From positions 806,001 through 870,000 of the forward strand of contig NZ_FNGF01000002.1 of assembly GCF_900102815.1 (NCBI RefSeq): a stretch of 64,000 nt of DNA, in the 5' to 3' direction. The translations under genes and the position numbers were made by a program. The notes below the pieces were generated by a model. It ran no database searches. It had not been told where the DNA came from and saw nothing but the letters and a program-made list of their open reading frames with translations. Shown here one piece after another: positions 35,206 through 43,865 of this stretch (positions are counted from its first letter, which is position 1; each line of letters begins with the position of its first letter). Origin of the DNA: Glycomyces sambucus. GTDB taxonomy: Bacteria; Actinomycetota; Actinomycetes; Mycobacteriales; Micromonosporaceae.

Positions 35206-35398
35206 GGGCATCAGATTAGCCGGAGCCGCGCCGCCGCCGCCCGCCCGCCGGAATACGCAGGGCGAGCGCGCGGCGACCCGCAGCGGCGGTACGTCCGCTC
35301 GCTGACATGCGAATACGTCGCTGCACGGACGACGTTTCACGCGGCGGCCGAGAGAGTGGAGCCGTCGGCACGAGCCGGCCCTTCGAAAGGCGGATCCC

Positions 35399-36067
35399 AT
35401 GCCCGAGTCAGCACTCCTCCAGCCGCGCCGGACGCGAGCGGTCACGCCCTTGCTGGGGGCGATCGCGTTCCTGGTCCTCTACCTGGCCGTGGACGTCGCG
35501 GTCGGCGCCGTCGGCACCGGCACGATGCCCCTGCCCGGCGCTCCCGCGGGCGAGGTCTACGACTACCTGCGCGCCAACACGACCGGGTCGATCCTGACCG
35601 GCGTGCTCCAGGGGCTGTCGGTCCTCGGTCTCGCGGTCGTGGTCGCCGGCCCGGCCGCCAAGGTCGGCGGTGCGGACGGCCGCCGCCGCGCGGCGGTCGC
35701 GGCGGGCGCCCTCGCGGTGGTCGCGATGCTGGTCTCCGCGGGCCTGTCGATCGCGATGGGCCTCGTCGCGGAGTCCTCCTCGGTGGACACGGTGACGGCA
35801 CTGCGCAACGCGGGCTTCTACACCGGGGGCGTGACCCATGTGGTCGCGCTCGGCGTGTTCGTCTGGCTCGCCACCAGGGGCGCGGCGTGGACGCGCCCAG
35901 TCCGGGTGATGGGCTGGGTCGCGGCCGTCCCGGCGGTGCTCTCGGTCCTGTCGCTGCTGTGGTTCTACGCGTCGCCGTTCCTGCCCGTGGGGCGCCTGCT
36001 GTGCATGGTGTCTCTCGTCGTGGTCGGGATCAGCCTCGCCCGCGGTGCGTCCCCGCGCGCCCGTTAA
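35399..36067 (+). CDS. Hypothetical membrane protein
   Basis: A 222-residue protein with about six membrane helices, starting MPESALLQPRRTRAV. The second segment loop GAPAGEVYDYLRANTTGSIL resembles small DUF4386-type integral proteins, but I cannot assign a family with confidence. GAAAGG lies 11 bases before the ATG. It is divergent from the tandem LacI genes and may be unrelated to them. Confidence 0.6.
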   Translation: MPESALLQPRRTRAVTPLLGAIAFLVLYLAVDVAVGAVGTGTMPLPGAPAGEVYDYLRANTTGSILTGVLQGLSVLGLAVVVAGPAAKVGGADGRRRAAVAAGALAVVAMLVSAGLSIAMGLVAESSSVDTVTALRNAGFYTGGVTHVVALGVFVWLATRGAAWTRPVRVMGWVAAVPAVLSVLSLLWFYASPFLPVGRLLCMVSLVVVGISLARGASPRAR

Positions 36068-36423
36068 CCGGTCGCGAACACTTCGGGCCCGTCGACCGCT
36101 TCGCGCGGCGGCGGGCCTTCGGCGTGCCCGGCCGCTGGTCAGGGCCTGTCTACGGAGGACCGCGGGCGAGATCTCGGCAACAGCGGCATGGCGGCGGCAC
36201 CGGGTTCGCGTACATTTGCTCCGACGCTGTACACGACATGAACAGAAGCGCGCTAGAGGATTCTCGGGCGCAAGGGAGTCGCGCCCGCAGGGCCTGGTTC
36301 ACCGTCACGGCATTGCCGTCTCGCATCGCCTTCTCGTTCGACCTTCCCCGCCCGGACGGCGGGCCGGTCGGGCTGGGCACGGGACGGATGCAGATCGCTG
36401 GTGACGCGGACAAGGAACCCACG
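36068..36423. other. Gene-free stretch before the sigma-like gene
   Basis: I see no convincing coding frame. It holds a short inverted repeat GTACA/TGTAC (about 36209-36231) and a GC-rich hairpin near 36090-36120. A longer, non-consensus promoter for the sigma-like gene may lie here. Confidence 0.4.
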
Positions 36424-36918
36424 ATGCACGACCGCTCCGATTCCCCGGACGCGTACGACCGCCTGCTCCCCCTCTTCGGCGAACTCGCCGGGCTGCCCCA
36501 CGACGACCCCGAGCGCGCCCGCTGCCGCGAGCGCCTGTTCACCGGGCATCTGCCGGTGGCCGAGTACATCGCGCAGCAGTACACGACGCGCGATGTCGCC
36601 GTCGAGAAGCTGCTGGAGGTGGCCTCGGCGGCGCTCGACCGCGCGATCGACCGGTTCGACCCGGCCGGGGGCGGCGACTTCCTCGCGTTCGCCGTTCCGG
36701 CGATCACCGGCGAGGTCCGGCGCTACAGCCGCGACAACGCCTGGCCCAAGCGCACCCCGCGGTCCCAGGAGCTGCGCGCCGCCGTGCGCGCGGCGGCCCT
36801 TGAGCTCGAACCGGAGCTCGGACGCCCGGCCACCGCGGCCGAGCTCGCCGCGCACCTGGACATCTCCGAGGCCGAAGCGGCCCTGGGGATGACCGACCCG
36901 CAGGAGGGGCCGCACTAG
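36424..36918 (+). CDS. SigB/SigF-like sigma factor lacking region 4
   Basis: A 164-residue protein. Regions 2 and 3 of the SigB/F/G group are recognisable: ERLFTGHLPVAEYIAQQYT, ALDRAIDRFDPAGGGDFLAFAVPAITGEVRRYSRDNAWPKR, then QELRAAVRAAALELEPELGRPATAAELAAHLDISEAEA. It ends at the point where region 3 gives way to region 4, so the -35-binding domain is absent (family length is about 260). Core sequences also drift from consensus (KLLEVASAAL for DLVQVGTIGL). GGACAAGGAA precedes ATG 36424. It could be a decoy, an anti-sigma sink, or decayed. Confidence 0.7.
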   Translation: MHDRSDSPDAYDRLLPLFGELAGLPHDDPERARCRERLFTGHLPVAEYIAQQYTTRDVAVEKLLEVASAALDRAIDRFDPAGGGDFLAFAVPAITGEVRRYSRDNAWPKRTPRSQELRAAVRAAALELEPELGRPATAAELAAHLDISEAEAALGMTDPQEGPH

Positions 36919-37162
36919 CCGCGGCGGGGGCGGCCGCTTCAAGGCGGAAGACCAGCGGGACGGCGGCAGGACGCGCCGCTCCCGCTGCCCCGCCCGCGGC
37001 GCCCTTTCGCGGCGCGAATGCGAGACTGCGTTGCGGCGCAACGGATTCCGGGTTCAAGCGTGCGGACCGCGCGGCTCACAGTGACTGAGGTGGCCGAGGA
37101 TTCGTCTGCACGATTGCGGGTAGATTCTCCTGTCGACGGCGGTATCTGCGACGGGAGCGGCG

Positions 37163-37816
37163 ATGGGGAGCATGCGCGAGGAGTTCAGGGCACTACCGGT
37201 GTTCGCGGGGCTGCGGCAGGCGGTGTTTGAGGAGAGCGGCCTGCCGGAGAACCCGGTGCCGCGGATCGGGGAGTGGATCCTCGCGGCGGCGGACGCGGGG
37301 CAGGCCGAGGCGCACGCGATGAGCATCAGCACGGTCAGCGCCGAGGGCGTCCCGTCCAGCCGCGTGCTCCTCGTCAAGGACCTCGACGAGCACCGGCTGT
37401 TCTTCGCGACGCCCTCCGACAGCCGCAAGGGCTTCGAGATCGCCGCGAATCCGAATGTGGCCCTGCACTTCTACTGGCCCGCCGTGGGCCGCCAGATCCG
37501 GATCGTCGGCACCGCCGCGGACCAGGGCCGCGAGGCGTCCGAGCGGGACTTCGCCGAACGCGGCCGCGACTCGCGCCTCTCGGCGCACCTGCACCGGCCC
37601 GAAGCCCTCGCGGGGCACGCGTCCGCGGTGGACGAGTTCGCGCGCCTGAAGGACCGGTACCCGGACGAGGTGCCGTGCCCGCCGACGTGGACCCTGTACG
37701 CCGTCACCCCGACCGAGGTCGAGTTCTGGGAGGCCAGCGCCGACCGGGTCCACCACCGCCTCGCCTACCGCAAGGACGCGACCGGCTTCTGGAGCCACGA
37801 ACTGCTGTGGCCCTAG
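37163..37816 (+). CDS. pdxH: Pyridoxamine 5'-phosphate oxidase (PdxH type)
   Basis: A 217-residue FMN flavoenzyme that oxidises pyridoxamine/pyridoxine phosphate to pyridoxal phosphate. Typical elements are SISTVSAEGVPSSRVLLVKD, the FMN-phosphate motif FFATPSDSRKGFEI, LHFYWPAVGRQIRI and the C-terminal EFWEASADRVHHRLAYR. A GGGAGCGG site precedes ATG 37163; ATG 37172 is an alternative. The C-terminus ends in LLWP, near the family RLAP-type tail but divergent, so an N-terminal-signature PdxH-like phenazine-type (PhzG) oxidase is the alternative. Confidence 0.82.
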   Translation: MGSMREEFRALPVFAGLRQAVFEESGLPENPVPRIGEWILAAADAGQAEAHAMSISTVSAEGVPSSRVLLVKDLDEHRLFFATPSDSRKGFEIAANPNVALHFYWPAVGRQIRIVGTAADQGREASERDFAERGRDSRLSAHLHRPEALAGHASAVDEFARLKDRYPDEVPCPPTWTLYAVTPTEVEFWEASADRVHHRLAYRKDATGFWSHELLWP

Positions 37817-37876
37817 CGGACCGGTCTCGCCCGCAGGGCAGTTGACCGCCCTTCGCCGTGAGCCGGTGGCGAGGGG

Positions 37877-37907
37877 CCGGCCGCGAGTCGGCGCGACCCG
37901 CGGCCGG
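37877..37907. terminator. Hairpin between pdxH and the convergent reductase gene
   Basis: CCGGCCGCG / CGCGGCCGG with a 13-base loop, directly before the stop at 37915. Confidence 0.55.
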
Positions 37908-37914
37908 ACTCGGC

Positions 37915-38664
37915 CTACGCGGCCGGGGGCAGGACGCCGCCGGCCTTGCCGCGGACGGCCGCGGCCACGAGTTCCTTGACGCGCGCGGCGGGGACCGGGG
38001 CGGCCGGGGTCGCCGTGAGCCATCCGAACGCCTGCTCCCGGTCGAGCCCGTCGGGGATCGGGCCCGGGGAGTAGGGCTGCACGTAGACCGGGGTGCCCGG
38101 CTCGAACCTCCAGCTCTCGGCGAGGGTCCCGGTGTCGACGGCGTCGAAGCCGAGGCGGTCGAGGAGGTCGGCGGCCTCGGCGTTCGTGTCGGCGTCGTCG
38201 CCCGCGATCGGGAGGGCGCTGCGCTCGGGCGAGCCGGAGGGCCTCGCCAGGTTCGCGAGGCTGAAGAACGCGAGGTTGTTGAACGCCTTGACCACTCGGG
38301 AGTCGGCGAGGTGGCGCTGCACGAGTTCGCTGGTGGTGGACTCGTCGGTGTCGAGGGAGGCGATGCGGCCGTCGCGCTCGGGGTAGTAGTTGAGCGTGTC
38401 GAGGACGGTCCTGCCCGCCAGCGCCTTCGCGGGGAGCGCGGCGTACGCGTTGAGCGGGACGGTGACCACGACCAGGTCGCCGGCGAGGGCGGCGTCCTCG
38501 GCGGTGGCGGCGCGGGCGCGGGGGCCGAGTTCGGCGACGAGGTCGGCGAGGGTCTCGGGGCCGCGCGAGTTCGCGATGACGACGTCGAGTCCGGCGGCGG
38601 TGGCGAGGCGGGCGAGGGTGCCGCCGATCATGCCGGCGCCGATGATGCCGAGTGTGCTGGTCAC
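37915..38664 (-). CDS. NADP/F420-type oxidoreductase with coenzyme-binding Rossmann domain
   Basis: A 249-residue protein. The N-terminal dinucleotide fold is LGIIGAGMIGGTLARLA with VIANSRGPETL as second strand, the pattern of F420-dependent NADP reductase-like proteins; VVKAFNNLAFFSLANLARP and LPIAGDDADTNAEAADLLDRLGFDAVDTG complete the signature. Substrate may be NADP with F420 or an unknown ketone/imine. GTG 38664 has GAAGGGC. It diverges from a TetR-type gene with two related palindromes between. Confidence 0.78.
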   Translation of the reverse strand: MTSTLGIIGAGMIGGTLARLATAAGLDVVIANSRGPETLADLVAELGPRARAATAEDAALAGDLVVVTVPLNAYAALPAKALAGRTVLDTLNYYPERDGRIASLDTDESTTSELVQRHLADSRVVKAFNNLAFFSLANLARPSGSPERSALPIAGDDADTNAEAADLLDRLGFDAVDTGTLAESWRFEPGTPVYVQPYSPGPIPDGLDREQAFGWLTATPAAPVPAARVKELVAAAVRGKAGGVLPPAA

Positions 38665-38680
38665 GATGGAGCCCTTCGGT

Positions 38681-38702
38681 AAGTGATAGTCGAATATCAT
38701 TT
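38681..38702. promoter_or_regulatory. TetR operator, copy 1 (F420-reductase locus)
   Basis: AAGTGATAGTC / GAATATCATTT, 9 of 11 pairs match. The left 13 bases (AAGTGATAGTCGA) recur inverted in copy 2 with one change. Confidence 0.65.
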
Positions 38703-38724
38703 CTTTCGAGGGCGACCGTAGCAC

Positions 38725-38746
38725 AAGTGCGAGTCGACTACCACTT
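38725..38746. promoter_or_regulatory. TetR operator, copy 2 (F420-reductase locus)
   Basis: AAGTGCGAGTC / GACTACCACTT, 9 of 11 pairs match around AGTCGACT. It is next to the -10 box of the TetR gene, consistent with autorepression. Confidence 0.7.
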
Positions 38747-38760
38747 GATAGCATGGGGGC

Positions 38761-39393
38761 ATGACCGCCGAAGCCGAACGGACGCTGCGCGCCGACGCCG
38801 CGCACAACGCCGGGCGCCTGCTCGCGGCCGCGCGGGAGGTCTTCGCCGAGCTCGGTCCCGACGCCCCGCTCAAGGCGGTCGCCGAGCGCGCCGGGGTGGG
38901 GGCCATGACCCTGTACCGGCGCTTCCCGAACAAGGAGGCCCTGGTCCGCGCCGCGCTGGAGCGGAGCATCACCGATCAGCTCGCCCCCGTCGCCGAACGG
39001 GCCCTCGCCGCCGGCGACCCCGGGCGGGGCCTGGTCGCGCTCATGGAGGCGACCCTGGAGCTGGTCGACCGCGAGCGGAACCTCCTCGCGGCCGCGACGA
39101 ACTCGGGGGTCCTCACCGCCGACGTGACGGCCCCGGTCCTCGCCCCGATCGCCCGGCTCACCCAACGCGCGCAGGCGGCCGGAACGCTCCGCGGCGACGT
39201 GACCGCTGACGACATGGCCCGGATCATGGGGATGCTCTTGAACGTCCTGTGGGGCACCGAGCCCGGCACCGGCGCCTGGCGCCGCTACCTCGCCCTGCTC
39301 CTCGACGCCCTCCGCCCCGACCGCGCAGGCGACCTCCCGCCCCTCGCCGCCCCCTGCGACCACTCCCCCGCCGCGGACTGCCTCCCCGGCTGA
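38761..39393 (+). CDS. TetR-family repressor divergent from the oxidoreductase
   Basis: A 210-residue regulator: LLAAAREVFAELGPDAPLKAVAERAGVGAMTLYRRFPNKEAL (DNA-binding part, given in pieces of the family pattern) followed by a helical domain ending WGTEPGTGAWRRYLALLLDALRP. ATG 38761 is six bases after TAGCAT (38749-38754) with no Shine-Dalgarno, hence leaderless. The C-terminal tail has two isolated cysteines (APCDHS, ADCLPG). Likely target: itself and the divergent reductase. Confidence 0.85.
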   Translation: MTAEAERTLRADAAHNAGRLLAAAREVFAELGPDAPLKAVAERAGVGAMTLYRRFPNKEALVRAALERSITDQLAPVAERALAAGDPGRGLVALMEATLELVDRERNLLAAATNSGVLTADVTAPVLAPIARLTQRAQAAGTLRGDVTADDMARIMGMLLNVLWGTEPGTGAWRRYLALLLDALRPDRAGDLPPLAAPCDHSPAADCLPG

Positions 39394-39438
39394 ACCCCCG
39401 GGCAGCAGGACGCGTCGCGGGAGTCGGCGGCGGTTCGT

Positions 39439-40092
39439 TCAGAACCCGTCGTGGTCGTGCTGGAGGTAGGCGAGGACGGCGAGGACTCGGCGGTGGCCGT
39501 CGGTGTCCGGGGGCAGGTCGAGTTTGCTGAGGATGTTGTTGACGTGCTTGGCGATCGCGGCGTCGGTGACGCGGAGGCCGCGGGCGATGGTGGAGTTGGA
39601 GCGGCCTTCGGCGATGAGGGCGAGGACGTCGCGCTCCCTCGGGGTCAGGCGTTCGAGCGGGGCCCGCATGCGGCGGAACTCGAGGAACCTGCGGACCACG
39701 TCGGGGTCGACGACCGTGCCGCCCGCGGCGACCCGGTCGAGGGCGGCGAGGAATTCGGGGATGTCGCCGACCTTGTCCTTGAGGAGGTAGCCGACGCCGC
39801 CGCCGAGGGAGACCAGTTCGGCGGCGTAGGTGTGCTCGACGTACTGGGACAGCACGAGGATCGGCAGGCCCGGCAGGTCGCGGCGGAGGCGGAGGGCGGC
39901 GTGCAGGCCCTCGTCGCGGAAGTCGGGCGGCATGCGGATGTCGGTGATGACGGCGTCGGGCGCTTCGGCCGCGACGGCGGCCAGGAGCCCGTCGGCGTCG
40001 GCGACGGCCCGCACCCGGTGGCCCGCGTTGGTGAGGATCAGGGAGAGCCCTTCGCGCAGCAGGGCGGCGTCCTCGGCGATCACCAGTCGCAC
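39439..40092 (-). CDS. NarL/FixJ-type response regulator
   Basis: A 217-residue regulator. The receiver begins VRLVIAEDAALLREGL and has the phospho-acceptor Asp in AVITDIRMPPD and Lys in LLKDKVGD; the LuxR helix-turn-helix is LTPRERDVLALIAEGRSNSTIARGL. GTG 40092 lies inside the kinase gene, a 13-base overlap, so the pair is coupled. It probably controls the divergent ABC exporter operon, a common layout for lipid- or antibiotic-stress exporters in actinobacteria. Confidence 0.9.
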   Translation of the reverse strand: MRLVIAEDAALLREGLSLILTNAGHRVRAVADADGLLAAVAAEAPDAVITDIRMPPDFRDEGLHAALRLRRDLPGLPILVLSQYVEHTYAAELVSLGGGVGYLLKDKVGDIPEFLAALDRVAAGGTVVDPDVVRRFLEFRRMRAPLERLTPRERDVLALIAEGRSNSTIARGLRVTDAAIAKHVNNILSKLDLPPDTDGHRRVLAVLAYLQHDHDGF

Positions 40093-41363
40093 GGCAGCTC
40101 CGCCCGCAGCAGGGTCGGCCCGCCCGCGGGGCTGTCGAACTCGATGCGGCCGTGGAGGACCGACACCCGGTCGGCCAGGCCGAGGAGGCCGGTGCCGCGG
40201 GCGGGGTCGGCGCCTCCGGTGCCGTCGTCGCCGATCTCCAGGAGGAGCGATGGACCCTGGCGGTGGCAGCGGATCCAGGCGCGCGTGGCGCCGCTGTGCT
40301 TGGCCGCGTTGGTGAGTGCTTCGGCGGTGATGAACCAGGCGGCGGCCTCGACCGGTTCGGGAGGGCGGTCCGGGAGGTGGATCGCCACGTCGACCGGGAC
40401 GGGGCAGCGGTCGGCCAGTTCGGCCACCGCCGGGGCCAGGCCGCGGTTGGTGAGGACCTGCGGGTGGATGCCGTGCACCAGTTCGCGCAGTTCGCTCAGC
40501 GCCGTGCGGGCCTGGCGGTACGCCTCGTCCACGGCAATGCGAGCGGGTTCGGGCGCCTCGGCGAGTTCGAGGCGGGCCACGCCGAGCGAGAGGATGAGCC
40601 CGGTGAGCCGCTGCTGGGCACCGTCGTGCAGGTCGCGTTCGATACGGAGGCGCTGGGCGTCCATGGCGTCCATGATCCGCTCCCGCGACAGCGACAGCTC
40701 CCGCACCCGCCGGTCGGCCCCGGCCTCCCCGCCGAGCAGGACGAACCGGGTGAGCCGCACTCGCCACAGGGCGTACGCGGTGACCAGGTACAACGCGAAG
40801 GGCAGGAGCGCCAAGCCGAGTGCTGTTGCGAGGAACGCCTCAGGATGGGCCGCCGGGATGAGTCCGAAGAGGCGGTCGGGCTGGAATTCGGGGAGCGCGA
40901 CGGTCAGCAGCGGAAAGCCGAGCAGGTAGAGGACGCACGGCACGAGCAGGCCCACGAGGGCGTCCGCCCAGGCCAGGGCCAGTGCGAAGCACAGCGCGTA
41001 GCCCAGTTCCCGCCAGGTCGCGCGTTCGCGGAACCGGGTGCCCGCCCATCCCCACGGCCCCGGCCGGACCGGCGGCGCGTGCGGCGAGGGAGCTGGCGCG
41101 GGGTCGACCCAGCGCAGGCGCCGCCGTTCGACGGCGGCCAGCGGGACGCCGCCGAGCAGGAGCACCAGGCCGAGCGCCGGGACGAGGAGGAGCGCGAGCG
41201 TCGCCACCGTCCACATGAGCGCGACCAGCCAGCCGGTCAGGAGGAAGCCCAGCGCGCGCCACGGCAGCGGCGAGGCGAGGAACCGCAGCGGGTCACCCGC
41301 GAGCGTCCGCCGGTCCGCGGTCCCGTCGCGCGCCGCACCGGGCGGCCCAGAGGTGGTCTCCAT
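40080..41363 (-). CDS. NarL-type sensor histidine kinase
   Basis: A 427-residue membrane kinase. Several helices in the N-terminal half (PLPWRALGFLLTGWLVALMW; the putative-sensor domain) precede the HisKA_3 box RIERDLHDGAQQRLTGL with the phospho-His, and an HATPase domain (EALTNAAKHSGATRAWI, GDDGTGG, GTGLLGLADRV). ATG 41363 is chosen; the longer upstream frame would overlap the ABC transporter promoter. It is coupled to the response regulator and divergent from the exporter genes. Confidence 0.88.
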   Translation of the reverse strand: METTSGPPGAARDGTADRRTLAGDPLRFLASPLPWRALGFLLTGWLVALMWTVATLALLLVPALGLVLLLGGVPLAAVERRRLRWVDPAPAPSPHAPPVRPGPWGWAGTRFRERATWRELGYALCFALALAWADALVGLLVPCVLYLLGFPLLTVALPEFQPDRLFGLIPAAHPEAFLATALGLALLPFALYLVTAYALWRVRLTRFVLLGGEAGADRRVRELSLSRERIMDAMDAQRLRIERDLHDGAQQRLTGLILSLGVARLELAEAPEPARIAVDEAYRQARTALSELRELVHGIHPQVLTNRGLAPAVAELADRCPVPVDVAIHLPDRPPEPVEAAAWFITAEALTNAAKHSGATRAWIRCHRQGPSLLLEIGDDGTGGADPARGTGLLGLADRVSVLHGRIEFDSPAGGPTLLRAELPCDW

Positions 41364-41499
41364 CGTGCCTCGACCGTACGGGACCGCGCCCCCGCACGTC
41401 AGTCGCGCACGCGTTACCTCGATGGTCATGCAGGCGTTACCGAGGCCGGTCGCCCGCGCACCAGTGACGCGGCCGCCGCGGCTCGGCATCGTGGGCCGC

Positions 41500-42255
41500 A
41501 TGCCGACACACACGAACGACCGCACCGCGCCGGCGGTGCGCCTGCAAGGCGTCCGGAAGGTCTACGGGACCGGAAGCGCCGCCGTCACCGCACTCGACGG
41601 CCTCTCGATCGCGTTCGCGCCCGCCGAGTTCACCGCGATCATGGGGCCCTCCGGCTCCGGCAAGAGCACCCTGATGCTCTGCGCCGCAGGGCTCGACGAA
41701 CCCGACGCCGGACAGGTGAAGCTCGGTTCCGTGGACCTCGCCGGCCTCGGCGACCGCGAGCGCGCCCGCGTCAGGCGGGAGCGCACCGGCTTCGTCTTCC
41801 AGTCCTACAACCTCGTGCCGACCCTGCCGGTGTGGATGAACGTGGCGCTCCCGGGCCTCATGGGCGGCGGCAGGCCGGACCGCCGGGCGGTGGACGACGT
41901 GCTCGCGCGGGTCGGCATCGCCGGGACGGCCCGGCGCCTGCCCGCCCAGCTCTCCGGCGGCCAGCAGCAGCGGGTCGCCGTCGCCCGCGCGGTGCTCTCG
42001 CGGCCCGCGGTGCTGTTCGCCGACGAGCCCACCGGGGCTCTCGACACCGCCGCCCGCGACGAGGTGCTGGCCCTGCTCCGGAGCCTCGCGGCCGACCACG
42101 GCACCACGATCGTGATGGTCACCCACGATCCCGTGGTCGCCGCGGCCGCCGACCGGGTGGTGTTCCTGCGCGACGGGCGGCTCGCCGGGGACGCGGGCGC
42201 CCGGTCCGCCGCCGAACTCGGGCGCGAACTCGCGCGGCTGGGAGGCGCGGCATGA
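41500..42255 (+). CDS. ABC transporter ATP-binding protein, MacB/LolD type
   Basis: A 251-residue ATPase: Walker A GPSGSGKST, Q-loop FVFQSYNL, signature LSGGQQQRVAVARA, Walker B VLFADEPTGALD and switch His MVTHD. The start of ATG 41500 is weakly supported (no good Shine-Dalgarno); longer forms are possible. The stop overlaps the permease start by four bases. With the FtsX-type partner it forms an exporter of antimicrobial peptides or lipids, likely under the divergent two-component system. Confidence 0.88.
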   Translation: MPTHTNDRTAPAVRLQGVRKVYGTGSAAVTALDGLSIAFAPAEFTAIMGPSGSGKSTLMLCAAGLDEPDAGQVKLGSVDLAGLGDRERARVRRERTGFVFQSYNLVPTLPVWMNVALPGLMGGGRPDRRAVDDVLARVGIAGTARRLPAQLSGGQQQRVAVARAVLSRPAVLFADEPTGALDTAARDEVLALLRSLAADHGTTIVMVTHDPVVAAAADRVVFLRDGRLAGDAGARSAAELGRELARLGGAA

Positions 42256-43595
42256 TCCGGGTCGCCCTGTACGGACTGCGCGGCCACCCGGCGGCGCTCG
42301 CGGGGACGTTCGTCTCGATCGCCCTCGCGGTCCTGCTCGTGACGGTCACGCTGAGCTGCGCGATCGCCGCGCAGCGGCCTGAGCTGGCCGCCGCCGATCC
42401 CGAGCTGGCCGACCTCGCGACCGTGCTGCTCGCCAACGCCGCGGCGGTCGCGGTCCTCGCCGCCGCGTTCACGGCCGCCTCGACGCTCGCCTACTCCGCG
42501 GCGCAGCGGCAGGGCGAACTCGCGCTGCTGCGGCTCGCGGGCGCCGGCGCCGGCCGGGTCGGTGCCGTGCTCGTGCTGGAGGCGCTGCTCATCGGCGCCC
42601 TCGCGGCGTCGGTGGGCGTCGCGGTGGGGCTGCCCGCGGCGGGGGCCTTCGCGGGGGTGCTCCCCGAGGCGGGGCTGGCGCCGGTGGGCCTGGACGGCGC
42701 CCTCGCGGCCTGGCCGGCCTGGATCGCGGCCGGTGTCGGCATCGCCGCGGTCCTGCTGGGCGCCTTGCCCGTCGCGATCGGGAACGCCCGGATCCCCCCG
42801 ATCACCGCGCTGCGTGAGGCGGTCGCGCCGCCGCTGCGGATGACCCCGGCGCGGTGGGTCGCCGCGGCGCTCCTCGCGGCCGGGGCGCTGGCCGAGCTGC
42901 CGCTGCTGCGCGGCGCGGAGGACGGGACGATCGCCGCGTACCTGGTCATGCTCACGATCACCTTGATCCCGCTGTTCGCCGCCTGCTCCCCCGTCGTCGC
43001 CCGCGGCCTCCTCGCACTGCTCGCCGCCGTCCACAGAGGAGGCGGGGCCGGACTGATCGCGGTCACCGCCGCGCGCACGGACCTGCGCCGGTTCACGGCC
43101 ACCGCCACGCCGATCCTGGTCACCCTCGCGCTCGGCGCGGGCATCCTCTCGGGAAGCGGAACAGTGTCCGCGACCCTCTACAGTGGTGCGCCGGCCGACT
43201 CCGCAGACGCGGTCGCCGTGTTCACCGTCGTCGGGCTGACCCTCGCGTACACCGCGATCTCGATCGCCGTCGTCTTCGCGATGTCGACCGCGCGGCGCCG
43301 CCGCGAGCTCACCGCGCTCCGGCTCGCGGGGGCCTCCCGGGCGCGCGCCCTGGGGATCGTCGCCCTCGACGTGGCGCTCGTGCTCGCCGTGGCGACCGTC
43401 CAAGCGGCGGTGATCACCGCGCTGGTGGTCCTCGCCGCGGCCTGGAGCCTGGTTGGTCATGCCGTCGTGGTCGACGTGCCGCTCGGCACCGTGCTGCTCG
43501 TCCTCGGCTGCTGCGCGCTTCTCGCGGCCGCCGCGGCGCTGCTCAGCGCGAGGGGCGCCCTGGCCGACCCGATGCCGGTCGGCGCCGCGGACTGA
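42252..43595 (+). CDS. FtsX-like ABC transporter permease
   Basis: A 447-residue membrane protein with about ten hydrophobic helices in two FtsX-type blocks (STLAYSAAQRQGELALLRLAGA and MSTARRRRELTALRLAGASRA are the two diagnostic loop motifs). ATG 42252 overlaps the ATPase stop. Short extracellular loops argue for a lipid or small-peptide substrate, not assembly of a large periplasmic complex. A strong terminator (43660-43699) follows. Confidence 0.85.
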   Translation: MIRVALYGLRGHPAALAGTFVSIALAVLLVTVTLSCAIAAQRPELAAADPELADLATVLLANAAAVAVLAAAFTAASTLAYSAAQRQGELALLRLAGAGAGRVGAVLVLEALLIGALAASVGVAVGLPAAGAFAGVLPEAGLAPVGLDGALAAWPAWIAAGVGIAAVLLGALPVAIGNARIPPITALREAVAPPLRMTPARWVAAALLAAGALAELPLLRGAEDGTIAAYLVMLTITLIPLFAACSPVVARGLLALLAAVHRGGGAGLIAVTAARTDLRRFTATATPILVTLALGAGILSGSGTVSATLYSGAPADSADAVAVFTVVGLTLAYTAISIAVVFAMSTARRRRELTALRLAGASRARALGIVALDVALVLAVATVQAAVITALVVLAAAWSLVGHAVVVDVPLGTVLLVLGCCALLAAAAALLSARGALADPMPVGAAD

Positions 43596-43659
43596 GGCGC
43601 CGAGCGGTCGAGCCGTCCTCCGCACAACGGCCGGGCGGCCCGGTGCGAACGGTCAGACC

Positions 43660-43699
43660 TGCCTCGCCCGCTCGGAGGTTTTCCGCGGCGGGCGAGGCA
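43660..43699 (+). terminator. Terminator after the ABC exporter operon
   Basis: Perfect 12-bp stem TGCCTCGCCCGC / GCGGGCGAGGCA with a 16-base loop that contains TTTT. Confidence 0.75.
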
Positions 43700-43865
43700 T
43701 CGCACGGTGCGAGTTTGCGGGGAATCGCGTATTGCATTGTGGATTCGCCGAGGCCGCGAATCCGTCACCGGCGTGCAATCGGTCGATATTCACGAATACC
43801 TCCGAGTCAACTCCGGCGGCTACGATCCGGTCATCCTTCCCGCCCCGGCCTTACGGAAATCTGCG

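Noticed and set aside
43700..43865. Riboswitch in front of the MHYT gene
   Set aside because: The leader is AT-richer than its surroundings but I could not match it to any known riboswitch core.
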